This document shows, piece by piece, positions 1 to 6,168 of a DNA stretch of 12,689 nt. This DNA is from an uncultured Brevibacterium sp. (lineage in GTDB: Bacteria > Actinomycetota > Actinomycetes > Actinomycetales > Brevibacteriaceae). The position numbers and the translations under genes are program-made. The notes beneath the pieces were generated by a model. It saw only the letters and a list, made by a program, of their open reading frames with translations, searched no databases and had not been told where the DNA came from. Numbering within the stretch: the first letter of the stretch is position 1; the number at the start of each line of letters is the position of its first letter. Where the stretch lies: NCBI GenBank assembly GCA_902489185.1, contig CABTZC010000029.1, forward strand, positions 1 to 12,689, given 5' to 3'.

Positions 1-40
1 ACAGTATGATCTGTGTCGCGCGATTTCGTGTTTTGGGGTG

Positions 41-102
41 CTGAGGGGTTGTTTAGCTACAGTCCACACATTGGACTGTAGCTAAACGCACTAAACCCTC
101 AG
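41..102. repeat. Long imperfect hairpin with a perfect 16-bp inner stem; likely transcription terminator
   Basis: The inner arms GTTTAGCTACAGTCCA (51-66) and TGGACTGTAGCTAAAC (72-87) are exact reverse complements around a 5-base loop (67-71). A second, outer pairing joins CTGAGGG (41-47) to CCCTCAG (96-102), so the structure spans 62 bp and its right arm covers the stop codon of the acyl-CoA synthetase at 99-101. No run of T follows the stem on either strand, so it is not a classical intrinsic terminator. Tailless stem-loops are commonly proposed as terminators in actinobacteria. It may end leftward transcription from the synthetase, and rightward transcription from any gene to the left. A protein-binding palindrome is the alternative. 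Bases 1-40 hold nothing I can support as a gene. Confidence 0.7.
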
Positions 103-1640
103 TCTTCGCGCTTGCGCAACTCCCCGCGACGCAACTTACCGCTAGGCGTCTTAGGTAGTGCATCGACAAAGTGGACTTTGCGTGGGTACGCGTGAGCGGA
201 GTACCCCTCCTTGACCAACAGCTTGAGCTCGTCAGCCAACTCAGGCGTGGCTACAACGCCGTCACGCAACACGACGTATGCTTCAGCGAGCTCACCTCGG
301 ACGCCATCCCGGTCTGGCTTGCCCACCACTCCAACATCAACGACGTCAGGGTGCGTGATAAGCACTGACTCCACGTCGAATGGCCCAATGCGGTAACCGG
401 CCATCAAGATCACGTCGTCATCGCGACCTTCGAAGAAGAAGCTGCCGTCCTCGTCCTTATAGCCGGCGTCAGCGGTGAGGTACCACTTACCGTCTTCGCT
501 GAAACGCTCAGCTGATTTCTGCGGATCGTCCTGGTATCCGGTGAACCACAGGAGTGGGCTGTTTGGAACGTTGATGACGATTTGACCATCCAGAATGTCG
601 GCCTCGTACCCGGCGATCGGCTTACCCATGGATCCGGGCTTGAGCTCTTCACGTACTTCGTCGTTCCACTGGTTGCAGATCACCATGCCCAGCTCGGTCT
701 GGCCGTACTGGTCATAAACCTCGGTGCCCAAATGTTCTTTAGCCCAGTCGATCACATCAACCGTGAGCGGTTCGCCGGCGGAAGATGCGCGACGCAACGT
801 GAACCCGGTCTCCAGGCCAGACTTTGACAGCGTGCGATACACCGTGGGTGCGGACGCATAGTTGGTCACTCCCTGGTCGCGCATGAGCTGCAAGGTCGAT
901 TCTGCAGAGAACTTGTCCTGTTGCATGAGGTTGGGCAGACCAATGGTCAGCGGCCCCAGCACTCCGTAGTACAAACCGTATGCCCAGCCTGGGTCGGCTG
1001 CGTTCCAAAAGACGTCGTCGGGGCGAACGTCCAAGGAGTAGTGCATGTAGCAGTGGAAGCTGGCCAGCGCGCGGACGGGGACCGCAACCCCCTTGGGATT
1101 GCCGGTGGTGCCCGAGGTGAACAGCTGCACCAGCGTGCCGTTACCTCCCAGCGCGACCGAGTCCTCGAACGGTTCAGGCTCGGTTTGCATGCGGTCGTAG
1201 TCCTCGCCAATGGTGATGACGTTGAGCCAGTCCAGGGGCTTCACCTTGTCTTCTTGTGAAGGTTCGGTGATGACGAGTTTGGCCTTCGCGCCCTCCATGC
1301 GGACTTTGATCGCTCCGGTGGCAAACGCCGTGAACAACGGGACGTACACGGCACCTATGCGTGCGAGCGCAAGCAGTGTAATAGGCATTTCGGGGCATTT
1401 GGTGAGTAGTACACCCACGCGGTCGCCTTTTTGAACGCCCTGCTGTTGAAGTGCGGTGGCAAGTCGCTTGGACCTGTCAGCGAGTTCTCCGTAGGTGAGT
1501 TTCGACACCGTTCCGTCGTGGGCGATGAATGTGAAAGCGGTGTTCTGTGGATCGTGGCGGTCGCAGAGTAGGTATGACGCGTTTGCGTCTTCTGTGTCGT
1601 ATGTTTCTAGCCATTCTTGAACGAGCTGATCAGATTTCAC
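99..1640 (-). CDS. Acyl-CoA synthetase (AMP-forming), medium-chain/acetyl-CoA synthetase-like
   Basis: A 513-residue ANL-superfamily adenylating enzyme. It should activate a carboxylic acid with ATP to an acyl-adenylate and then form the CoA thioester in the cytoplasm. The diagnostic motifs appear in order. The phosphate-binding loop TSGTTGNPKG is at 175-184 and YGQTE at 312-316. The ATP-ribose aspartate lies in YLTADAGY (D391). The domain hinge GRDDDVILMAGYRIGP is at 405-420. The C-terminal catalytic lysine is K502 in PKTPSGKLRR. The central PGWAYG segment and the overall length resemble the medium-chain/acetate-type branch rather than long-chain FadD, but the substrate cannot be read from sequence. 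The start is GTG at 1640, chosen because AGGAGG lies five bases upstream. It is followed leftward by a long hairpin and lies 127 bp downstream of the alpha/beta-hydrolase on the same strand, so co-transcription is possible but not shown. Confidence 0.93.
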   Translation of the reverse strand: MKSDQLVQEWLETYDTEDANASYLLCDRHDPQNTAFTFIAHDGTVSKLTYGELADRSKRLATALQQQGVQKGDRVGVLLTKCPEMPITLLALARIGAVYVPLFTAFATGAIKVRMEGAKAKLVITEPSQEDKVKPLDWLNVITIGEDYDRMQTEPEPFEDSVALGGNGTLVQLFTSGTTGNPKGVAVPVRALASFHCYMHYSLDVRPDDVFWNAADPGWAYGLYYGVLGPLTIGLPNLMQQDKFSAESTLQLMRDQGVTNYASAPTVYRTLSKSGLETGFTLRRASSAGEPLTVDVIDWAKEHLGTEVYDQYGQTELGMVICNQWNDEVREELKPGSMGKPIAGYEADILDGQIVINVPNSPLLWFTGYQDDPQKSAERFSEDGKWYLTADAGYKDEDGSFFFEGRDDDVILMAGYRIGPFDVESVLITHPDVVDVGVVGKPDRDGVRGELAEAYVVLRDGVVATPELADELKLLVKEGYSAHAYPRKVHFVDALPKTPSGKLRRGELRKRED

Positions 1641-1645
1641 TCGTG

Positions 1646-1651
1646 CCTCCT
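1646..1651 (-). promoter_or_regulatory. Strong Shine-Dalgarno of the acyl-CoA synthetase
   Basis: The leftward strand reads AGGAGG, then five bases, then GTG (1640). This is one of the few perfect ribosome-binding sites in the window and fixes the GTG start. Confidence 0.8.
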
Positions 1652-1767
1652 GGGTTAGGGGTTCCCTGTGGTTTTCACCTTAGCGCTCGCGTGTTTTCCA
1701 CATGCGCGCAGGGTAACCTAAGCCACATTTTTGAGCATTCACGGTTCACCCGTTAGGGCACGCTCGT
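1652..1767 (-). other. Intergenic leader between hydrolase stop and synthetase start
   Basis: This gap could hold the synthetase promoter. A TANNNT hexamer, TAGGTT (leftward, 1715-1720), could act as a -10 element and would give a leader of roughly 70 bases ending in the AGGAGG. No convincing -35 is visible 17-18 bp upstream. There is only a weak four-pair palindrome (ACGG at 1741-1744, CCGT at 1750-1753) that might help terminate the hydrolase transcript. I see no small ORF or RNA gene here. Confidence 0.3.
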
Positions 1768-2775
1768 TTAGTCAAGATAGCCGCGCGCAAACTGCATGAT
1801 GCGTATAAATGCTTGGTCGCGAACCGTCTCTTCAGACAGGTACACGTCGTGCATGGCTCCCGGAACGCGGTCCACAATGACCGTGTCGGCAAGGTCTAGA
1901 GCGCGCCGGGCCAGGATGTCCACGTCGAGCACAATGTCGGCGTGAGCCATCTGTGGGGCGTAGTTCACTGATTGCATCGACGTGCGAGACATTTGCACCA
2001 AAACGGGTATATCAAGTGAAAGACCATGTTCGACACGCCTGTGCCCGTCAAACACTGCACGAAGAAATTGCGGGTACACAGGAAATGATTCTGGTGGTTT
2101 GAGTCGCAGATCGAATGGTGTGTCCCCGTGGGCTTGTGCGACGGCCAGTACGTAGTAGTTTGGCAGTGCGATACGAAGCGGACTCACCGGGTTACGGGCC
2201 GCCATGAGGGGGCCAAGCAGTTTGCGCACGCTTGCGGTGTACTGGAACTCCAACCACGGTGAGTTCAACACCAGCCCTGTGATTCTCCCGGGGTTATCGT
2301 TGGCCCACAGTGCGGCTGTAAGTCCTCCTGTCGAGTGAGCGTTCAACACCACACGGCAGTGCGGGTGTAACCCTGTAATCACGTCAAGCGATGCAGAAAT
2401 TTCTTCGTCATACGCCCCGAGGTTGTCGATGAGTCCCGGGGTTCGTTCAGGGTCGGAGAGGTCTAAGTTCCTTCCATAGTTGCGTAGGTCCACGGCGTAA
2501 AAGTGCGCGCCCATGTGGGTCCAAAAGCGTGCTAAGTCGCGGTTGTAGAAATAGTCGGACCACCCGTGGATATAGAGGACGGCAGTGCTGTCCAGTTCTA
2601 CCTGCGGGACGCTGTTCAGGTGGGGGACACCTGGGGAGGGGTGGTTGTCTCCCGGGGGCAAGTACCGCACGAGGGTCGCCCGGTCCCCGCTGGGCAGTTC
2701 CAACGGCAGGGATTCGAACCCTGGGCCAAGAATGTCCGGAAGCCACTGTGTTTGTGTGGGTGGAGTGGGGTTCAT
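1768..2775 (-). CDS. Alpha/beta-hydrolase, monoacylglycerol-lipase/serine-aminopeptidase (Hydrolase_4) type
   Basis: A 335-residue alpha/beta-hydrolase. It has an oxyanion-hole segment LYIHGWSDYF (68-76), a nucleophile elbow NAHSTGG with Ser148, and a C-terminal catalytic histidine in GAMHDVYLS (His309). The acid is probably one of the aspartates in DIVLDVDIL (280-288). The fold suggests ester hydrolysis, of the lysophospholipase/monoacylglycerol-lipase kind, but no substrate can be assigned. No signal peptide is seen, so it is probably cytoplasmic. The open frame continues upstream to 2952, which would run into the divergent aminotransferase gene, and those extra residues look non-native. 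I therefore chose the ATG at 2775; an ATG at 2811 is the alternative and has no ribosome-binding site. Upstream of 2775 there is only a weak AGGGA, and CACAAT six bases before the ATG could equally be the -10 of a leaderless transcript. Confidence 0.85.
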   Translation of the reverse strand: MNPTPPTQTQWLPDILGPGFESLPLELPSGDRATLVRYLPPGDNHPSPGVPHLNSVPQVELDSTAVLYIHGWSDYFYNRDLARFWTHMGAHFYAVDLRNYGRNLDLSDPERTPGLIDNLGAYDEEISASLDVITGLHPHCRVVLNAHSTGGLTAALWANDNPGRITGLVLNSPWLEFQYTASVRKLLGPLMAARNPVSPLRIALPNYYVLAVAQAHGDTPFDLRLKPPESFPVYPQFLRAVFDGHRRVEHGLSLDIPVLVQMSRTSMQSVNYAPQMAHADIVLDVDILARRALDLADTVIVDRVPGAMHDVYLSEETVRDQAFIRIMQFARGYLD

Positions 2776-2840
2776 GTCCCTATTGTGCCAGGTGAAAAAC
2801 TTGTGCGGCATGGAGCGGGAACCGTATTTGCCACGGTGTT

Positions 2841-2846
2841 TACTAT
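2841..2846 (+). promoter_or_regulatory. Candidate -10 element (TACTAT) for a leaderless aminotransferase mRNA
   Basis: TACTAT fits the actinobacterial TANNNT -10 pattern. It ends six bases before the ATG at 2853, so transcription would be expected to start at, or within a base of, the start codon. No Shine-Dalgarno is present upstream of that ATG, which agrees with a leaderless transcript. A short palindrome, ACCGT (2821-2825) and ACGGT (2833-2837), lies just upstream, with centres 12 bp apart. It could be an operator, but five-base arms arise often by chance. The 77-bp region 2776-2852 serves both this gene and the divergent hydrolase. Confidence 0.5.
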
Positions 2847-2852
2847 GGTCGT

Positions 2853-3956
2853 ATGGAGTTTCGAGTACGGTCAGCAGTTGCTGACACCCCTGCGTATGTT
2901 CCCGGTAAACCTGCTGCCCCGGTGGCTGGACAGAAGGCGTACAAACTTTCATCCAACGAGCACTTTATGAGTCCGCTTCCCGCTGTTGTTGAAGCGGCCG
3001 CGAAGTCGTTGGAAACGATGAACCTGTATGGCGACCCGGGTGTTTTCGATCTCACTGAAGAGATGGCGCAGCACGTGAACGTGGAAACGAATCAGTTGCT
3101 CTTTGGGGCTGGTGCTTCCGAGATTTTGGCTGCTCTGTTTCATATCACGGCAGAACCCGGTACCGAGGTGGTGTTCCCGTGGCCGTCGTTCGAAATGTAT
3201 GTTCCGCTGACGTTGCTCGAAGGGGCCACCCCTATCAAGGTGCCGTTGCGTGAAGACTTGGGGCACGACCTGGATGCAATGGCAGACGCCATCAACGACC
3301 GCACCCGCCTGGTGATTCTGTGTAGCCCCAACAACCCCACCGGTGGTCCGGTGGAGCGTGAGGAATTCGAAGAGTTCATGGCGAAGGTTCCTCGCGACGT
3401 GCTCGTGGCCCTGGACCAGGCGTACTTCGAATACATGGTCGAAGGTGGTTTCGACGGAATGGACGCGTTGCCGTCGCACCCCAACCTGGTGGTTGTGCGC
3501 ACGTTTTCGAAGGCCCACGGCATGGCGGGACTGCGCGTGGGATGGGCAGTCGCTCACCCCGATGTCATCAGCGCTATGCGCACCGCAATTCTGCCGTTTA
3601 GTGTGTCGCGAGTTGCGCAGGCCGCGGCATCTGCGTCTTTGCGTTTGGCCTCTGACGTGGATGTGCGGGCAAAGGAAGTCGCCCGGATTCGTGACGACAT
3701 GCAGGCACGGTTGCGGGAAATCGGTGTCCCAGTAGCGGACTCCCAGGGTGGTTTCTTGTGGCTTCCGCTTGAAGACAAAGCAGAAGAGTTTGAAAGTGCA
3801 TGCCGCGAGGTGGGTGTGGCTGTCCGCCAACTCACCGGGGGAGTGCGTGTGAGTATCGGTGAAGAAGAAGCGATGGACCGTGTCGCCCATGTAGCCGCCG
3901 AAATGGTGGCCCGCGGGCACGCAAAGGGTGGAACGACCTCGGGACAGGACTCATGA
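2853..3956 (+). CDS. pat: PLP-dependent aminotransferase, Pat/HisC2 type (aromatic amino acid or histidinol-phosphate transaminase family)
   Basis: A 367-residue class I/II fold-type I aminotransferase, transferring an amino group between an amino acid and a 2-oxo acid through pyridoxal phosphate. The N-terminal substrate segment KLSSNE is at 31-36. SPNNPTGG (158-165) carries the cofactor-binding Asn161. Asp188 and Tyr191 lie in LDQAYFEY. Lys220 in TFSKAHG is the Schiff-base lysine, Arg228 in LRVGWA binds cofactor phosphate, and Arg332 in GGVRVSIG should bind the substrate carboxylate. The segment after KLSSNE (HFMSPLP) resembles actinobacterial Pat/HisC2, the phenylalanine/aromatic aminotransferase, more than the histidine-operon HisC, and no other his gene is nearby. 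An aromatic role is therefore favoured but not proven. The ATG at 2853 follows a -10-like TACTAT. The stop overlaps the next gene's start as ATGA, so the two are translationally coupled. Confidence 0.85.
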   Translation: MEFRVRSAVADTPAYVPGKPAAPVAGQKAYKLSSNEHFMSPLPAVVEAAAKSLETMNLYGDPGVFDLTEEMAQHVNVETNQLLFGAGASEILAALFHITAEPGTEVVFPWPSFEMYVPLTLLEGATPIKVPLREDLGHDLDAMADAINDRTRLVILCSPNNPTGGPVEREEFEEFMAKVPRDVLVALDQAYFEYMVEGGFDGMDALPSHPNLVVVRTFSKAHGMAGLRVGWAVAHPDVISAMRTAILPFSVSRVAQAAASASLRLASDVDVRAKEVARIRDDMQARLREIGVPVADSQGGFLWLPLEDKAEEFESACREVGVAVRQLTGGVRVSIGEEEAMDRVAHVAAEMVARGHAKGGTTSGQDS

Positions 3957-5371
3957 GCGCCCCCGAACTTCCAGACCTCACCGAACTCGTAACCCAGCTC
4001 AGTCCCAACGCGCTGGTCACGGACACTGACGTGATCGCAGCCCACTCGAGTGACCGTGCACTGTTTTCACCCGTGGGCAATGCGCTCGCCTTGGTGCGTG
4101 CCACGTGTGTTGAAGACGTGCAGGCGACTGTGCGGTTCGCGGCCAAACATGCGATCCCCATCATTCCGTCGGGTGCACGTACCGGGCTTTCAGGTGGCAT
4201 TAACGCGCTCGACGGGTGCATCCTTCTCAGTGTTGCCAAGATGAACCGGATTTTGGAAGTGAACACGTTGGACGGCACCGTGACGGTGGAGCCGGGGGTC
4301 ATCAATCTGGACCTCAAGAAGCACTTGGCCGAGTTCAACCTGTCGTATCCGCCGGATCCCGGTTCGGTGGCGATTTCCACGATTGGCGGGAACGTGGCCA
4401 CCAACGCCGGCGGTATGTGCTGTGTGAAATACGGTGTGACCAGGGACTTTGTGCGTAGCCTCAAGGTGGTGACCGCCGACGGTGAAGTCACCACGGTAGG
4501 GCGGAACACGGCGAAGGGTGTCGCGGGGTTCGACCTCGCGCAGCTGTTCATCGGTTCGGAAGGCACACTGGGCGTGATCGTCGAAGTGACGCTTCGCACC
4601 GTGCCTAAACTGGCCGATCCGCTCACCTCAGTGGCGCTCTTCGCTGACCCTGTCCACGCTGCCCGCACGGTCACCGACTACCTGGGCAAGGGCGCGACCC
4701 CGTCGCTGTTGGAATACATGGACGGCGGCACCATCGAAGCGGTCAACGCGTACCAAAACTTTGGACTACCCAATGGCGCGGGCGCCATGCTCCTTGTGCA
4801 GTCGGACGGTTCAGGCTCAATGACGCGCGCTCAGGAAGACCTGGAACTGTTCCAGCAGGTTGCTCAAGATAACGGCGCAACAGACGTGATGTATTCGGAT
4901 GACCCACGCGACTCCGAATCCTTGGTTGCGGCGCGCCGCGCGGTCGCCCCTGCGAATGAAAAGCTGGCCCACTCCCGAGGTGGTGGCGAGCTGGTTGACG
5001 ACGTGTGCGTTCCGCGGGGTCGCCTTGCCGAGTTCTTTGAGCGCCAGGCTCAGATTGCACAGAAGTTCCCCGACATTCTGGTGATCGCGTGCGGTCACGC
5101 GGGGGATGGGAACATGCACCCCAACGTCATTTTTGATGCGGGCGACCCGGTTTCCACCCAGCACGCGAAAGAAGCGTTTGGCATGATCATGCAGGCTGGT
5201 CTGGACCTGGGTGGAACCATCACCGGGGAACACGGCGTGGGTGTTCTCAAGGCTGAGTGGCTGGCACGCGAACTGTCGCCGTCAGCACAAAAGATGCATG
5301 TGGCGATTAAACAGGCACTGGATCCGCAAGGGATCTTTAGTCCTGGGAAGATGCTGTCGCACTTGGGCTAG
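3953..5371 (+). CDS. FAD-linked oxidase, GlcD/D-lactate dehydrogenase family
   Basis: A 472-residue flavoprotein of the vanillyl-alcohol-oxidase fold, combining FAD_binding_4 and FAD-oxidase_C regions. It should oxidise a D-2-hydroxy acid to the 2-oxo acid. The FAD pyrophosphate loop SGARTGLSGG is at 73-82, GGNVATNAGG at 145-154 and GSEGTLGV at 201-208. The C-terminal half carries the family active-site blocks GHAGDGNMHP (381-390), GEHGVG (425-430) and DPQGIFSPGKML (457-468). Length is normal for stand-alone GlcD proteins, and no iron-sulfur partner (GlcF/LldF-like) is present in the window. The ATG overlaps the aminotransferase stop by four bases and has AGGA three bases upstream. Tight coupling to a transaminase suggests a linked 2-hydroxy/2-oxo acid step, for example aryl-lactates, but lactate or glycolate are equally possible. 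Its last 35 bp overlap the end of the convergent SGNH hydrolase gene. Confidence 0.9.
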   Translation: MSAPELPDLTELVTQLSPNALVTDTDVIAAHSSDRALFSPVGNALALVRATCVEDVQATVRFAAKHAIPIIPSGARTGLSGGINALDGCILLSVAKMNRILEVNTLDGTVTVEPGVINLDLKKHLAEFNLSYPPDPGSVAISTIGGNVATNAGGMCCVKYGVTRDFVRSLKVVTADGEVTTVGRNTAKGVAGFDLAQLFIGSEGTLGVIVEVTLRTVPKLADPLTSVALFADPVHAARTVTDYLGKGATPSLLEYMDGGTIEAVNAYQNFGLPNGAGAMLLVQSDGSGSMTRAQEDLELFQQVAQDNGATDVMYSDDPRDSESLVAARRAVAPANEKLAHSRGGGELVDDVCVPRGRLAEFFERQAQIAQKFPDILVIACGHAGDGNMHPNVIFDAGDPVSTQHAKEAFGMIMQAGLDLGGTITGEHGVGVLKAEWLARELSPSAQKMHVAIKQALDPQGIFSPGKMLSHLG

Positions 5372-6167
5372 GGGCCGGGGCCTCCTGCGATTCCCGTGCA
5401 AGAGCGCGCCTTGCGGCTCGGCGCACAGCCGGCCACAGGGCAGATGCCCACGCCACGTAGCCACGTTCTGACGGGTGGAAGATATCGCCACCTGTGTAGA
5501 GCAGATAGCGCCACAGGCCCAGCTCGTGGGTGGTCGAAAACAGGTCCGCCAACTCCAAGTCGTACAAGCGCGCCTCACGTTCGATGATCGCGTTGGCGGC
5601 ACGCACTTTCGGTTCAAGCCACGGCAAGCCAAAGCTCGGAATCGTGGAGACGACTGTTCCGGCTGGAAGACGTTTATACAGGCGCGTTGCAGTCCACTCG
5701 AACCCTTCAAGCGTGTAGGCCGGGTCGATCAAGTCATTGGCCCCAATGACGCACATGGTGATGTCAGCTTGAGGCAGTTCGTCAAGAAGCGGCAATTGCT
5801 TTTCCATGAGAAGCCACGAACTAGCCCCGGGAACCGAAATATTGGTCACGGAAACCCTGCGACCGGTCTCCTCTTCCAGCCGCTGTTTCAAAAGGCCCAC
5901 ATACGCGCGCTCGGGTTTGGACGCGCCCACCCCGCTGGCAGCCGAATCGCCCAAAACGTTGACCGTCAGGGGCGGAAGCTCCTGTAAGGATTCATCGAGT
6001 TCAAGCTGGGTGCGGGCAGACTCAGCCCAGAACTTGGGGAAAAGCGCAGACTGGATACGCACGCGCACAACGGCAATTCCGTAACCGGCTCCCATGCCCA
6101 GCGTCACACCTCCCACAGCCGTGGCTGTTTTCAGCGCTGCCCTGAGTACCGTCTTACCAACACCCAC
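5337..6167 (-). CDS. SGNH/GDSL hydrolase with N-terminal membrane anchor
   Basis: A 276-residue GDSL-family esterase/lipase-like protein. Block I is VLGDSAASG with nucleophile Ser75. The block II glycine lies in VPGAS (Gly114). Block III is GAND (142-145). Block V is DIFHPSERGY, with Asp228 and His231 completing the triad. A glycine-rich hydrophobic stretch at about 14-34 looks like a signal anchor, so the catalytic domain is probably outside the membrane. The C-terminus is an Ala/Pro/Ser-rich tail. I chose GTG at 6167, one base after the peptidase stop (TGA C GTG). There is no Shine-Dalgarno, so translation probably depends on re-initiation from the upstream gene; GTG or ATG codons 17-25 codons further in are alternatives. 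The frame stays open to 6890, but that extension only mirrors the peptidase gene. The substrate is unknown. Confidence 0.85.
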   Translation of the reverse strand: MGVGKTVLRAALKTATAVGGVTLGMGAGYGIAVVRVRIQSALFPKFWAESARTQLELDESLQELPPLTVNVLGDSAASGVGASKPERAYVGLLKQRLEEETGRRVSVTNISVPGASSWLLMEKQLPLLDELPQADITMCVIGANDLIDPAYTLEGFEWTATRLYKRLPAGTVVSTIPSFGLPWLEPKVRAANAIIEREARLYDLELADLFSTTHELGLWRYLLYTGGDIFHPSERGYVAWASALWPAVRRAARRALARESQEAPAPSPSATASSQD

Positions 6168-6168
6168 G

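Noticed and set aside
1..85. Short open frame at the left edge (frame beginning at base 2, stop TAA 83-85)
   Set aside because: About 27 residues with no recognisable feature, and it runs through the hairpin; it cannot be distinguished from chance.
2776..2952. N-terminal extension of the alpha/beta-hydrolase frame up to 2952
   Set aside because: It would overlap the divergent aminotransferase by 100 bp, has no ribosome-binding site, and the added residues show no domain; the fold begins after ATG 2775.
2949..3920. 323-residue open frame antisense to the aminotransferase
   Set aside because: The translation is His/Arg/Thr-rich with no recognisable domain, and the sense strand has every catalytic motif of a PLP aminotransferase.
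3832..4674. 280-residue open frame antisense to the FAD oxidase
   Set aside because: Low-complexity Ser/Thr/Pro/Ala composition typical of an antisense shadow; the sense strand is clearly a GlcD-family gene.
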